From the NCBI GenBank assembly GCA_002803225.1, contig NXFV01001958.1, forward strand, positions 1 through 64,000: 64,000 nucleotides of DNA, given 5' to 3'. The DNA comes from Gamarada debralockiae (Eukaryota; Ascomycota; Leotiomycetes; Helotiales; Hyphodiscaceae). Of this stretch, positions 11,772 through 23,262 are shown in pieces; the first letter of the stretch is position 1; every line of letters begins with the position of its first letter. The translations under genes and the position numbers were made by a program. The notes under the pieces were generated by a model. It saw only the letters and a program-made list of their open reading frames with translations. It was not told the DNA's origin and ran no database searches.

Positions 11772-12242
11772 ATGTGCGAGGGATGTGTGGGAAGGATTGA
11801 GGAGTAGATTGGGATGCTAGGAGAAGTGTAGGATTGTACAAAAGACAGACACAATATCCAGGGGGATAATACAACGGTTTCAGGCTGCTGGATTCATAAA
11901 ATATCGATCGTTCTATGCGTTTCAGTGATCAAGAATGGGCTCTTTGAAAAGCTAGAGGTTCCCCACGATCCCTCAATTTCAATTGCTCAATCAGGACGAA
12001 CAACTTAGGCTTCTGTGTTCCCAGAAACTTATCCTTCGGATTTTCAATCGCTGAAGGGAAGTGAACGATTAATATCTTGTAATTTTGTTCAACTGTCCTC
12101 CCTCCTACCGGTAGCCCTGTTTGTTCAAAGTCATACACATTCTCAATCGTTTACTACACCCCAACCCCTCACTGCGGACTCGGGTCTCTACTTCCCCTCC
12201 TCTCTGTCAATCCACACTGCCCTTCGCAATCATCACTATGCT
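11772..12242. other. Intergenic; contains one 25-bp hairpin repeat
   Basis: No gene supported. At 12046-12070 lies a copy of the 9-7-9 hairpin repeat (AATCGCTGA, 7 nt, TGAACGATT) described for the NUP192 introns. Confidence 0.5.
12046..12070. repeat. 25-bp hairpin repeat, intergenic copy
   Basis: The left arm AATCGCTGA and right arm TGAACGATT are separated by exactly 7 nt, matching the 25-bp layout of the copies in NUP192 introns. The arms pair with one mismatch. It lies in DNA with no supported gene. Confidence 0.7.
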
Positions 12243-12710
12243 TCACGCCCCATACACTCGAATCACTACCGCTCCTCTCCCAACCCCCATCCCTCCAACT
12301 ACCATACCCACTATCCCTATCCGCCTCCCTCGCATCTCCCGAGCCATACGCCCTATTCCTCCAACCATAGCCTCTTCCACCCCAAGATAGCCTGAACGAT
12401 CACACAGCAAGCTCCGCTCAGGACTCAACGCCCGTCCAAAACCCCTCGCAAAGCTCCCAAACTCCTGTGCTGCCATCAATCCAGTACGTTCTGCACGTTC
12501 GACGTTGTATCGCATGCGTGCTTCGGGGTCGACCATGCTGCGGAACCATTGGAAGGAGTGTAGGCAGCCGTAGACGAGGAATATGATGAGGGTCATCAAG
12601 ATTAGGGCGCAGATGATTAGGAAGATTACTTCGAGGACAGAGGTTTGGGAACCGAGGATAGAGGCGTGAGGCCGCGCTGATTGGATTGATTTGCGATTGT
12701 CGTAGAGCAT
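12243..12710 (-). CDS. Single-pass membrane protein, hypothetical
   Basis: A 155-residue ORF. Residues about 25-50 (SVLEVIFLIICALILMTLI) form a strong transmembrane helix followed by LVYGCLHSFQWF. The C-terminal half is rich in Gly, Arg and Met (GGIGRMAREMRGRRIGI...GGMGVGRG). No family recognised. The first half is C-rich and the second half G-rich on the coding strand, the same skew change seen in genes of known identity nearby, which supports real coding. The exact C-terminus is uncertain because an intron could precede it. Confidence 0.45.
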   Translation of the reverse strand: MLYDNRKSIQSARPHASILGSQTSVLEVIFLIICALILMTLIIFLVYGCLHSFQWFRSMVDPEARMRYNVERAERTGLMAAQEFGSFARGFGRALSPERSLLCDRSGYLGVEEAMVGGIGRMAREMRGRRIGIVGMVVGGMGVGRGAVVIRVYGA

Positions 12711-14152
12711 TTTGGCTGGTGAAGTGAGCTGACATATTTGCTGTTTTTGTTGCAGCCAATGGTGTGGGATGCGAGGTTTAAGATATCAAGTTGATGTGTT
12801 GTTATTCGTTATAATGAAGTGAGTGATTGTGGTATTCGTGGAGAGCTTTGAGGCGTTTGTATTTGAAGGAAGGTTGGCTTCGAATTTTGTAGTTGACATG
12901 CTAGGCAAGAGGGTGCTTCGCTACTTCCTTGATGGGATGTTTACAACGGGCACGTCTTTGTAAAAAGAATCGTTCAAAATCGCTGAACGACCGCAGGAGC
13001 GACTTGCCCATTGACATACCGCATTGATTGGGATATATTATATGAATCGCTGAATCAGTCTCAGCGAAGGAAAAGGTGGACAAACCCGCCAATATTCGAT
13101 CGCTCACTCTGATTCAGTAATTGAGTTAGAGGCTTTAGACGGTGCCTCGCAGCTGTCTAAAGTGTTCGTCTTCAATTACTTGAATGGCTGGAACGATCCA
13201 TATCTTGTGTTCCAATTAATGCAGCATGTGATAAATAGTCACCTCTGGAATCTGAATCTCGTCTCCGGGCTGAGTATGTAATGAGTTCAAAATCGCTGAA
13301 TACAGCAGGAATATCTTGCCATTGACGGGAGGAACATTTAGGACGGTAGCGAGGATTAAAGAATGGGACTGATATAGCTTCAAACATAACAAGGGACATA
13401 GATACCTAAGAGGGTTCATTTTACGATGATATAGAAATCGTGGCTTCAGTCGTTGAGTCGACATTAACGATTGAAAAGGGTGTGAAACAGCAATTTCCTG
13501 GCAACCTATGAGCTGAAGCCCGGAAATCTGGAAATGGGTCTAATTCGTACTTATACGCTGATAGCCCACTCAAAGAACAAAGATCTCTGTTCGTTCCATG
13601 GTTTTGAGAGATTCGAGAGACTTGCTAGTCGAGAGCTTGGGAAAGAAGACGCCTTGCTCCTTCCTCGATGGGATTTTACACGACGGGCACGTGTTCTAAG
13701 GAGTTCGAGTTTGGTAAACTCCGCAGGAGCACCTTGTCTATTGATGGGAGGAAAAACACATCTGTGATGAACCGCCGAAGTTGAAATTTCACATTTGAAT
13801 CTCGTCTCCTGGTTGAGCCTTAAGAACGCACCTTTCCCATGCCAGGGAACGCCAGGGAGGCAGAGTGCAGAGATACGAAGCAGGAGCAACATGAAAAGAC
13901 AGCTATTGGTTGCATGTACGATCAATTGAGGTATGAGATTTCAATTGGTCAATTAGAGTCAACGACTAAATGCCCCCAAAAAAAACCTCGTGAGAAGGCC
14001 TTGGAGTCAGTCGCTCCTCTCATTCCAGTGATCAGGTTTGATTTACCGAGGACGGCTAACTGCTATCAAAAGTGTCCCCCTGGTCATGGAAATCGATTGA
14101 ACATTGATTTCTTGTGTCGCAATTGATACAAATTCCCGGTAGCGATGACAAG
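12711..14152. other. Gene-poor stretch with diverged repeats
   Basis: No intact gene. Three related segments (about 12902-13110, 13240-13400 and 13620-13830) share phrases such as TTCCTYGATGGGATKTT, ACGGGCACGT, CGCAGGAGC and GAATCTCGTCTCC, so they look like diverged copies of one unit. Four or more 25-bp hairpin repeats lie at 12968-12992, 13045-13069, 13098-13122 and 13448-13472. Confidence 0.5.
12968..13122. repeat. Cluster of three 25-bp hairpin repeats
   Basis: The copies are at 12968-12992 (AATCGTTCA / TGAACGACC), 13045-13069 (AATCGCTGA / TCAGCGAAG) and 13098-13122 (GATCGCTCA / TCAGTAATT), each with a 7-nt loop. They are less perfect than the intronic copies of NUP192. A further copy lies at 13448-13472. 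Confidence 0.55.
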
Positions 14153-14482
14153 ATGGATCGCGAGAAGGAACACTTGAAGCCCCGCAAGATCAAAAAACGA
14201 CCGCGAGCCCATCGCAGCCTGCTCTGGGAGCTCGAAAATATGGACGGAATTTGTGATATTGAATTGTTCACTACGATTGAGACATTTTCTTTGTACCATG
14301 AGCTTGACTTGCCGCTTGACAACGACCCCACATCCCGAGGATTTGGGACCTGGGATGAACTATCCGCATACCTGCAGGTTCCGGATATCGACATTCTTGG
14401 CATATCAGAGCGTGGTCCTCATTCTCCCAAAGACCTTGAAATAGCGTCAAGTAAGAAGCACGTCCAAGAAGGTGTTGAGTAA
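14153..14482 (+). CDS. Small charged protein, hypothetical
   Basis: A 109-residue ORF from the Met of MDREKEHLKPRKIKKRPR. It is basic at the N-terminus and acidic later (ENMDGICDIELF, LDLPLDNDP). The composition looks coding, but there is no recognised domain and no spliced neighbour. It may be an exon of a larger or decayed gene. Confidence 0.35.
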   Translation: MDREKEHLKPRKIKKRPRAHRSLLWELENMDGICDIELFTTIETFSLYHELDLPLDNDPTSRGFGTWDELSAYLQVPDIDILGISERGPHSPKDLEIASSKKHVQEGVE

Positions 14483-16585
14483 CTGAAGGTCTAGTTCGAC
14501 GGTGTCAAATGCCTCGAAGCTGCAGTCCCCAGATTTGTGCCATCTGAGAATAGTTCGAATGGAAAACTAATTCAAAACGATACTTTGTAACTCGGAAAAT
14601 ATCCATAGTCTTCCCGAAGGAAACTGAGGCCCATTTTGAAGAGTGGGGACTCTTACAGTAGTACCCCTTTTTAATCCCCTGTTCGGGAATGGAAGGCCCA
14701 CATGCCGCATGGCAGACACGGCCATCAACTTTATTGAAGCTTTCCAACCCCAGAAAGCCCCTTAAATCTAAGACATATGAAATAAGAACAATAAAGTTGA
14801 ATTATGATTGTTGAAACTTATTATCGAAGAATGATTCTGGAAGCGAAATAAGGGTGGCCTTTGCGGGAGAAGGTTGCGAAGTTCCATCCACTTTCTGGAA
14901 GATTTAGAGCACGTCAATCTGCAGGTCGATCATAGCGGACAGAGATCGAACGGTACCTTTTGTATTTCACAATTCGTAAGCTTCAGGGTCTGAATTTACG
15001 GGAGTGGTACAGTAGTTGAGTCTAACGCTTTGCTACGGTATGATCTGAAGGTGATGCCTTTATCCAATTGGACATGGGCTCACGGCATTTTGTTTCATCG
15101 TCTTCATGCAGAAGAGGCTCGAGCGACGTCGATCGAAAACATCCGCTATTTTTGACACAGACTAACATAACCCACATCTTCTGCTCATCAAGAATTCGTA
15201 AACTTCGTTAGTGTTGACACAAACTTTGAAGTTGTCGATCGCAAGGCACGAAAATTACATAGAGAAGCCATAACAAGTAGAGAATTTGGAGAAAATAATG
15301 ACGATTATTGGACATGGGGCTTGTAGTGAGAAAATGGCGTATTGGGGCTACCGCAAGATATTGCCCCCGATGGACTTAGGGATCTACCAGTAGCAGAGTG
15401 ATGTCTTTAAAAAATACTCGGCTCTTTGTAAGGTCATGAGATGTTTCCCTGTGGATGAGGATGGTCAACTCACCACGAGAACTTTTGTAGGACTATAGGT
15501 AGACAGAGACCTGGGCTGGGGGTGACACCTTCACCGACAAAACCCGTTTGCACTCCTGAAACCACATCCTTCCCATCCGTTGTGGCTCTGTCCATTCACG
15601 GACATTTAAAATCCTTATTTGAAGTCTGTTCAGGCATTGGAGATCTGATACGCCTTTCAACCTGTTTGCCCGGAGTGAGAATCCTTGAAGTTGCTGCTCC
15701 AGCGAACGACGATATTTCCAGCCCCTTGCCTCTCGGCAGAAGCTGTCGCACTTGTGCTGACAAGGCGAATTGAGGATGAGGCTTGATCTTAGCTTGGAGA
15801 ACACCAATTAATACTAGCACCATCGTCCACTACTACCCTACGAGGATCAGCACGCCATCTTCTTTTCTTCTCCAAATTGACAGATATCCGGTCACTGCGC
15901 ACTCTGCCTTCACTTCCAAATCATCGACGACCTCCTCTCCTGCAGATACAGTAATCATTGTCGCTGTGAAGATCGAAGCAAAGGGTTCCCCCTAATCGCT
16001 AAAAGAGGCTCGCGTCGCAGTTTCCACCTCGCCTCCCAAAAGCCGCTAGACTAGTGCCAATTCGCAAGCTCACGATCGCCCTGAGTCCCTTTTTCTGTTG
16101 TCTTGCAATTACAAAACATAAGCACAACGAAGAACTCAATACGCCTTCCATCAAGGAGTGCTCAACGTTATTTCTAGCGGGTGAAGGCTCAATTGCATAC
16201 TGGTAAGTAAGGTTCACAAACATTTCATCTGTCCCGAACACGAAGGCAAAGATCCGCGAGAAACTGCGACTCTCCGACCGACCTCCCCATTTTTCGCCAT
16301 CGGTCGACAGGAGCGACTGTCTACAGCCGCGAGAAAGACGTTCGAGAACATCTTCCAACCCAGTGTCGCGCATCGAGACGACTTCAATGTTCTCACTTCA
16401 TGATCTCGTCGTCATCCACATTATCTCAGCTACTACTTGAGGAGGGATTTGGATTTCAGGTTTCGCTAACAATTTCGCTACAGACCGCAAATCTCGCGGC
16501 CGATCAGCAATCGTCAACCCTTCTTCACGAATTTACGACCTACAACTACGATCTCCCAGAATTCGCGTAATAAACATCCGTCAAG
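14483..16585. other. Intergenic; 5' leader of G-alpha at right end
   Basis: No coding region could be supported. Short ORFs at 15493-15995 are shadow-like. The last several hundred bases, with pyrimidine-rich runs near 16400-16560, are a plausible long 5' leader or promoter of the G-alpha gene. Confidence 0.45.
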
Positions 16586-17809
16586 ATGGGTTGCGGTATG
16601 AGCACAGAGGAGAAGGAGGGGAAGATGAGAAACGAGGAGATTGAGAACCAGTTGAAACGAGACAAGATGTTGCAGCGCAACGAGATCAAGATGCTTCTTC
16701 TCGGTGAGTAGCCCGCTGTCAATCAAATGCGATTGCGCATGGCTAATATTTGAGTAGGAGCGGGAGAGTCTGGAAAGTCCACAATTCTCAAGCAGATGAA
16801 ACTGATCCATGAGGGTGGTTACTCGCGCGATGAGAGGGAGTCGTTCAAGGAGATCATCTTCAGCAACACTGTGCAGTCTATGAGAGTCATCCTCGAAGCT
16901 ATGGAGTCGCTGGAGCTTCCTTTAGATGATCAGAGAGCGGAGTACCACGTCCAGACAATCTTCATGCAACCGCAACAGATTGAGGGTGACAACCTGCCTC
17001 CGGAGGTCGGAAGTGCCATCGCAGCCTTGTGGAGAGACGCTGGCGTTCAAGACTGTTTCAAACGATCAAGAGAGTATCAATTGAACGACTCTGCACGATA
17101 GTAAGTGATGACATACTGTATTCACCATCTGGTTTCAGTCGCTAACTTGTTCTTCTTCCAGCTACTTCGACAACATTGAGCGCATTGCCCAACCTGACTA
17201 CATGCCCAACGACCAGGACGTTCTCCGCTCCCGTGTCAAGACCACTGGTATCACAGAAACAACTTTCATCATTGGCGATCTAACATACCGGATGTTCGAT
17301 GTGGGAGGACAACGTTCAGAGCGAAAGAAGTGGATCCACTGCTTCGAGAACGTCACCACCATCCTTTTCCTCGTTGCCATTTCCGAGTACGACCAGCTTC
17401 TGTTCGAAGATGAGACCGTCAACCGTATGCAAGAAGCCCTCACCCTTTTTGACTCCATTTGCAACTCGAGATGGTTCATCAAGACATCGATAATTTTGTT
17501 CTTGAACAAGATTGATCGCTTCAAGGAGAAGCTCCCAGTCAGCCCTATGAAGAACTACTTCCCCGACTACGAGGGTGGTGATGACTATGCCCTGGCCTGC
17601 GACTACATCTTGAACCGATTCGTCAGCTTGAACCAACATGAGACTAAGCAAATCTACACTCATTTCACCTGCGCCACTGATACTACCCAAATCCGATTCG
17701 TCATGGCCGCCGTCAATGGTAAGTCTAGCAAATTCTGCTTCATTAATTGTGCTAATAATCCGCAGACATCATCATCCAGGAGAACCTCCGTCTTTGCGGT
17801 CTCATCTAA
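16586..17809 (+). CDS. gna-1: Heterotrimeric G protein alpha subunit, group I
   Basis: This GTPase couples seven-helix receptors to cAMP and MAP-kinase outputs at the plasma membrane; fungal group I members (GNA-1, FadA) control growth, conidiation and virulence-type traits. Four exons (16586-16703, 16758-17100, 17162-17718, 17766-17809) give exactly 353 residues. MGCGMS carries Gly2 for myristoylation and Cys3 for palmitoylation. The P-loop GAGESGKST spans residues 40-48. RVKTTGI is switch I with the catalytic Arg, DVGGQRSE is switch II with the catalytic Gln, NKID and TCATDT are the guanine motifs, and the C-terminus CGLI keeps the pertussis-toxin-type Cys. All motifs are intact. Confidence 0.97.
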
Positions 17810-18710
17810 ACGAACGAACGATAGCATAACATCGAGCTGTGCGGGTGGCAGAGACAGGAGCAGCATTTCCTTGAATCGGATACACGGCGTTCGACTCCCA
17901 AAATACGGCGGTTCCTTTACTATACCAATAACAATTCCAATCACACCCATACCTTATATCTCGTCTTCTCCCATAACGGTCTCCTGCTTAAACGATGGTG
18001 GGCCTTCGAAAATAAATCATGAACAAGGAAAGGGCTGCAGATTGTTTATTGCATTATATCAGCTTCATTGTGTCTACCTGCTTTCCTTTTCCATTTCCTT
18101 TCGGACTGCGAGGACTCTTCTTGATGATTACCTTTGGGAGTTCTTAATTCCTCGTGTGTTGCTCTGGCTGTTGAAATTAGGCTCCTTTTTTGATTCTGTT
18201 AGTGTCATATTAATAGCGACGACTAAAACACTTCATTGGTGATGGCTCGTTTTGTCTTTCGCGAGCGATCACTTACTTCTCTACATTGATGATGTCTGTT
18301 ACGGAGGATATAGTGTGATGAGGATGTGTTGGAAGGTGGGGAGGAGTGTTAGGGGTGCTGTATAGGATAGGAGGGGATTGTGGTAGGAGCCACTGCTGCT
18401 AGTGCATAGTCGGCGAATAGGGCTCATAGCTGTTGAATAGAGTGATTGATATTATCTTGAGATTCCTTGGTGATTTATTCCTCGCTCCAATCCGTCCAAG
18501 AGCTTTTAAATACAACAGGCTCTTTCAAGCAACCGAAGGACCCTTTTCAGTTCGTAACCTCTCCTAGCATCTGAGCGATCAGCGCAGAAATTTGCTCCAT
18601 ACCCTAAATGCAAATCGCCAATCTTTACCCGTATCTGAATTTTCTGGTATCTTAATCCCATATACCAGCCCTTGTGATGCCCTTAACTCGAAATTCATCA
18701 TTCCTCCAAA
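17810..18710. other. 3' region of G-alpha, no gene seen
   Basis: An open frame runs on past the G-alpha splice site but only by reading through the last intron. The stretch is T-rich and has no supported gene. Confidence 0.5.
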
Positions 18711-19719
18711 ATGATTGGCCCTCCCAATCAGGCAGGCAAGCGACCAATATCGCCTCGCAACAACATCGATCTGTCAACAGCATCCACAGCTCATCATGAA
18801 ACAACTCTTCCTCCCTTAACCGCTCACCCAATTATCCATTCAACCATTGCCCGATAAGTACTAACTCCCGAGCAAGATGCAGCTTCACTGTATCCTCTTG
18901 ACGGTTGTCTTGAGTCAGGTGATTGTGATCCAGGGCCTCGTAACCCTCCAAACGATCCGGGATATCACGAATACAACGAACGAATGTCGGGGACTGATTA
19001 CTGGGAAGGAGAATGAGATTGGAGAAGGGAGGGAGGAGATGCAGGTTGCGGTAGGGATGGGAGGGGTTGGGGGACAGAGTGTATTAATAGCCAGCCACGG
19101 GGATGAAGATGGGGAGGATGTTGAGGACGTGAGTATATACCCTCCAAATTTCTTTTGGGCTTTCTAACAATCCCCATCCAGACTGTTGCCGCGGCCCTGA
19201 ATATCCTCTGTCAAGACTTGCTTGTGGAACTGGAGAAACCACTCGATACCATCCTACCTCCCGAGCCTTCAGAGCCTGCAGCCGAGGATCTCGGCTGCCG
19301 GGTCATTATTCGGGAGTATCACGCATTTTTGAGTGCGACGGTTAAGTTTCTGCATGAGGTCCAGGAACGACAGATGAAGTGGCGGTGGGGGAATCAGAGT
19401 CCGGTTTTTGAGGGGGTGGGGTGGTTGCAGGGGCTTTGGGCTAGTAGGAGTTCTGTAAGCTTCGCTCTTTCTCCTCTTGTCTCTTCACTCTCACTCCTTT
19501 CCTTATAGTGATGGCGATGGTTGATGTTGGAAGAGGAGTGGAGAGTTTGTTGGGGTTACGAGCTGATTTGAGATGAAGAACAACCAAGATCGGAGTTTTA
19601 TCGAGCAGCAAATGATGTTTTATGGCGGAACGGGTTGCTTTGGGAAGAGCCAGGAGGTGTTGAGAAGGGATGTGGAGATTGTGGAGTATATGAATGACTT
19701 GATTGATTCGTTTGAGTGA
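18711..19719 (+). pseudogene. Unrecognised gene, decayed
   Basis: A coding-like frame starts at 18711 (MIGPPNQAGKRPISP). It meets TAA at about 18855 but then continues in the same frame for about 55 codons (VLTPEQDAASLYPLDG...YHEYNERMSGTDYWEGE). The reading then shifts near 19012 to the frame ending DGEDVED. A GTGAGT intron (about 19129-19182) joins in phase to TVAAALNILCQDLLVELEKP. After the next intron the frame is lost again. A last coding-like stretch, EQQMMFYGG...VEYMNDLIDSFE, ends at 19719. The stop could have come from a CAA-to-TAA change. I do not recognise the family; a regulator is possible but unproven. Confidence 0.45.
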
Positions 19720-20261
19720 GCAGACGTCTTGGTGGAGAAGTAATCTTCGCCGTTGTCGAGCTTCGGAGAATGGATATCAATACTCGAAAAGGAACGAGTG
19801 ACTCAATGATCTGTTATTTTTTGCAAGTTGTATGTTTTGCGGTGCTGAGTAGCTACTATCTGCAATGGATCAATTCCTCTCGCAAGTAGTCCCCTTGTAC
19901 TATGTATGACATATCTGGATCGTTCAGCCATTCTGAATCATCAAGTGGACCCTCAAAATGCCTCCCAACAGTACCCTGTCCGATCTTATTCCTGACCTTC
20001 CCCCATCCCCCTCCGCGTCTAATCATAGACAACGATACCCACACCGCTTCCTTTCTCTATTCCTCCTCCACACAATGCCATAGGGGCAAAATATGGCTTC
20101 ATCATGTAAAGCCATTCGTGCAATTTTCTTCCACCGGTACCTCAAACTTTACAATTTCGAGTTTTGCCGCCGCGATTCTCTTTTCAAGCATCGCCTTATT
20201 AGCACAGGTTCTCTCCACAACTCGATAGTCCGGAAACACGCTCCGTATGGCACACAGGCAG

Positions 20262-20943
20262 TCATATCCTGACGGAAACTGTTTCTTCCGCTACGAGAAG
20301 AGTAAGCTCGTTCAGGCTTTGGAAGGGCATTGTCGGTGGGTTGGACGTTAGGTAGGCGTTGGCCAAGAAGTGTCTGATGTCTAAGCAGTCCAGGTAAAGC
20401 CGCTCTAGACTCTTGATACCCTTCGAGTTCCACTTGACGAAACCCTTTCTCTGCTTGTCTCCGGAACCAGAAATGTAGAGCGAGTCGAGTGAATTGTTGA
20501 AATAGACTGAGTTTACAGCAGCGTGGCTGTTGTCGAACTCGATCTTATACCACTTCAAAGTTTCTTGTTGAGACTCATGGCAGACCGTGGAAATGGCCAA
20601 GCAGTATTGTTCAACGGGGGAAGTTCCAAGCGGGGAGTTTGGTGCGTCTTTTGTTCTTGCCTCCATGACTTCCATTTGGAGCCGACACCAGGGGCAAAGC
20701 ACATCATAGATTTGAGCCCCATACGAAATGAAATGCTAGAAGAACTACTTACTGTGGAGAATTGTTGGCATGTCGACGATAAATCGGTGGGTATTGCTTT
20801 GTCCGTCTTCGCTGAATTTGACTTCCACAGTACGGGGTTCGGGGTCCAACTTCCACATCTTTAGACGGAGCTCTATTGGCAACTTGTTGAAAAGCTTACA
20901 TCTTGGGCGATTCATTGGACGAAGCCATAGACAGAGAAGTCAT
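20262..20943 (-). pseudogene. 2EXR-domain protein, decayed copy 1
   Basis: It contains the 2EXR (F-box-like) signature FNKLPIELRLKMWKL followed by PRTVEVKF, then, after a gap, VCHESQQETLKWYK and a C-terminal part (NSVYFNNSLDSLYISG...MPFQSLNELTLL). The start Met at 20943 and the signature are in different frames, with a break near 20897. About 150 bp of sequence without coding similarity separates TILH from VCHESQQ; it begins with a GTAAGT-like site but lacks a convincing acceptor. It is probably a pseudogene, though an unusual intron is not excluded. It is one of three related minus-strand copies in 20-24 kb. The function of 2EXR proteins is unknown. Confidence 0.55.
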
Positions 20944-21723
20944 AGGTGGAGAAGGAGAGGTGGCTTGCTTAGATCAGGTGCCATAATGCAACACGTTCTT
21001 GGTATCTATCCTGAAAGTCTGCAAAGTCAAACAAACTAACATTCCAAGTCGATAAACCGAAGGCAGAGCTATTGTCCTCAACCTGAAGTGGTTCCTACGT
21101 ACCTTGTTATCTTCGGACACGCATAGATGGAAGACCCAGCAGTATCCTGCGCGGCAAAATGATTACGGATAAGCCGAAGAGTTGATGGAATGTGAAGTCA
21201 TTGTTGTTGGCGTCATCAGCAAAGTTGTTCGAGTCGCTACAGGATACCGGAAGAAGATGGATGTATAAAGAACGGGAAAGAACGCGCATGGAATTATAAA
21301 GAAGGCGAGTAGGTAGAGTCGCGACTTACAAGCGTGGTGAATAAATCGTATTCACTATACTTGCCAGAAACAGTGAATGCTTCCTTTCCAGGAAAGTTTC
21401 TTGAGCAAAGTGGCATTAGTTGAAGTCCCTCAGTAAATCTTTCCGATGACGTGGGTTGAATATTATTGCGAATTTTCTATGAAGGCGAAGGCTGCGCAAG
21501 TCTATCTATTATCGCTTGACTACTCCACTTCTACCTCCCAGTCGTACCAAGAGAGTCTTTTAGGATTCGCATTCATGTGTACTCCAACCCTCAATCATGA
21601 GCCGTCTAGTGTTGCTCCTTCTCGATGTTCCTCTTCGCCCTCCTCCCAATCCGCAAGTGATAGCCCATTGAACCTCAACGAATGTAGTAATGATAAAGCG
21701 ACCGGGGTACGTCCGAGCCTCAT
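20944..21723. other. Intergenic, no gene seen
   Basis: No supported coding sequence. A short perfect palindrome, GTGAATA / TATTCAC with a 5-nt loop, lies near 21331. Confidence 0.4.
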
Positions 21724-22686
21724 TCACGCAGTATCTTGTAAACAAAGGCTGGTCTTCTCCACTTGAGACCATTCTTGACTTCCTTCTCCAAGTATTTCAT
21801 CCAAAAACTCCAGAATAGTTTCCGAAAATTGGACTGCATATTGGAGAAGGTCTAATTGAACTTGATCCAGGCATGTTCTCTTGACGTCCTCCACCTCTCG
21901 GAAGCATGTTCTGATGGGAACGCAATCATCGGACTGCACATGCTTGAAAATCTTCTTTGTCTCACCTGGGAGAATGGTGATCTCCTTTATGCCTTGCAAG
22001 TTGAGCCATCTTTTGCTGGTCAATGCCAACATCGTTATCAAATTCGAAGAAATCGAGGAAGTCATCATCTACAATAGCAAGACGCTCCAGGCTACTCATA
22101 TCGCCTTTGTTCAAATTGACAAGGTTACTCTTCTGCTTGTGTGTTCCGTTGTGAGATCTATAGAGGGTGTCAATCATGTTGAAGTAAACGGAGTGTTGGG
22201 CTCGTGATCGGCGAAGGTATTCTTGTAACACTTTAAGGCCTCTTGTTGAGATTTTTGACAAACGTGTAGCAAAGCAGGTGTATCCGCGATAAATTTATGA
22301 TAAGTCTTTCGGCCGTCCAGCGCAAATCGGACTTCGACGGTTCGGGCCTCCGGAACTAGCTTCCATATCTTGAGGCGTAGCTCTATTGGCAGCTTGTTGA
22401 ATAGCTCAATCTTATTGAAGGATTCGGACAGAGATGGAGGATGATCGTGCTTCTCGAGGAAAGCCTCGGAGGGTGACAAGAGAGAACTACTGTCCCATCT
22501 CAAGGGAAGTGTCGGAGGATGACATGAGCAGATGAGCGAGCACCTCGAGGGACGTGTTGGTGGATGCCTGGGGACACGGAGGTTCCTCTCCAAAGGGTCG
22601 CTTAATAAAGTCATAGGATGAGGATCATTCTTCGCATAGTCTATCTCGGAGGTCGCCAACGGAGCGTGCTCTGAGTTGGGTGCCAC
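21724..22686 (-). pseudogene. 2EXR-domain protein, decayed copy 2
   Basis: The N-terminal 170 residues (22686-22174) contain a Pro/Ser-rich lead and the 2EXR block ELFNKLPIELRLKIWKLVPE...ALLHVCQKSQQEALKCYK. At about 22205 the frame shifts: SVYFNMIDTLYRSHNG...GDMSSLERLAI continues in a second frame. Near 22050 it shifts again to the frame with LQGIKEITILPGETKKIF and the C-terminus. Alignment by eye with copy 1 (SVYFNNSLDSLY, SLERLYL, FQSLNELTLL) supports the order. Two single-base shifts therefore break an otherwise complete gene. Confidence 0.7.
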
Positions 22687-23262
22687 GATTCGCTGCGCTG
22701 TAGATTGGTATTTGTGGCAATGATGGATGCTGAAGCTTGGCTTACCTCATATCTTGCTTTCCAAATGCTCACTTCAGCAGAGTAATCCCATGAAGTGCTG
22801 TTGAGGAAATTATCTGAAACGAGTTCTTCTTTGATTGTCGTGACGAAGTTGTTTGTTGATGGCTAGGCAGCTATATGCATGAAGTTTATATGCGTAGAAC
22901 CCGGTAGACATTGAATTGAAAAAGCTTGCGGTAAAAGGTCAAGCTTACATGAGTGATTCACTTGTCAGGGATTCCATGGGTCTTTCTCGTCTCTTCTCAT
23001 CAGCATTTAAGCAAGTGCGAAAAGGGGAAGGCTGGTAGGAAAATATTAACTGCTAGGCTACGAGAGGAGTGACGCTCCAAATTAATTCAGTAACTCGGTG
23101 ATGCAATTAGCTCTGCAAGGTGAATGAAAGCTAGTACAGAGCGGAGATATTTAATGTCTTGATCGTTCAACTCCCTCTAGTCATTGCTCGCACACTTTCT
23201 TATACGATAAGCGGCACTGTCTAGGTGAAGTCCACGTTCACGTAACCTTCGTCTACCCTCTT
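22687..23262. other. Intergenic; no gene seen
   Basis: No supported gene. A weak relative of the hairpin repeat (GATCGTTCA, 7 nt, TAGTCATT) is at about 23161-23185. Confidence 0.35.

Noticed and set aside
17202..18242. 346-codon ORF continuing past G-alpha exon 3
   Set aside because: It arises by reading through the last intron; the spliced form gives the exact family C-terminus CGLI and 353 residues.
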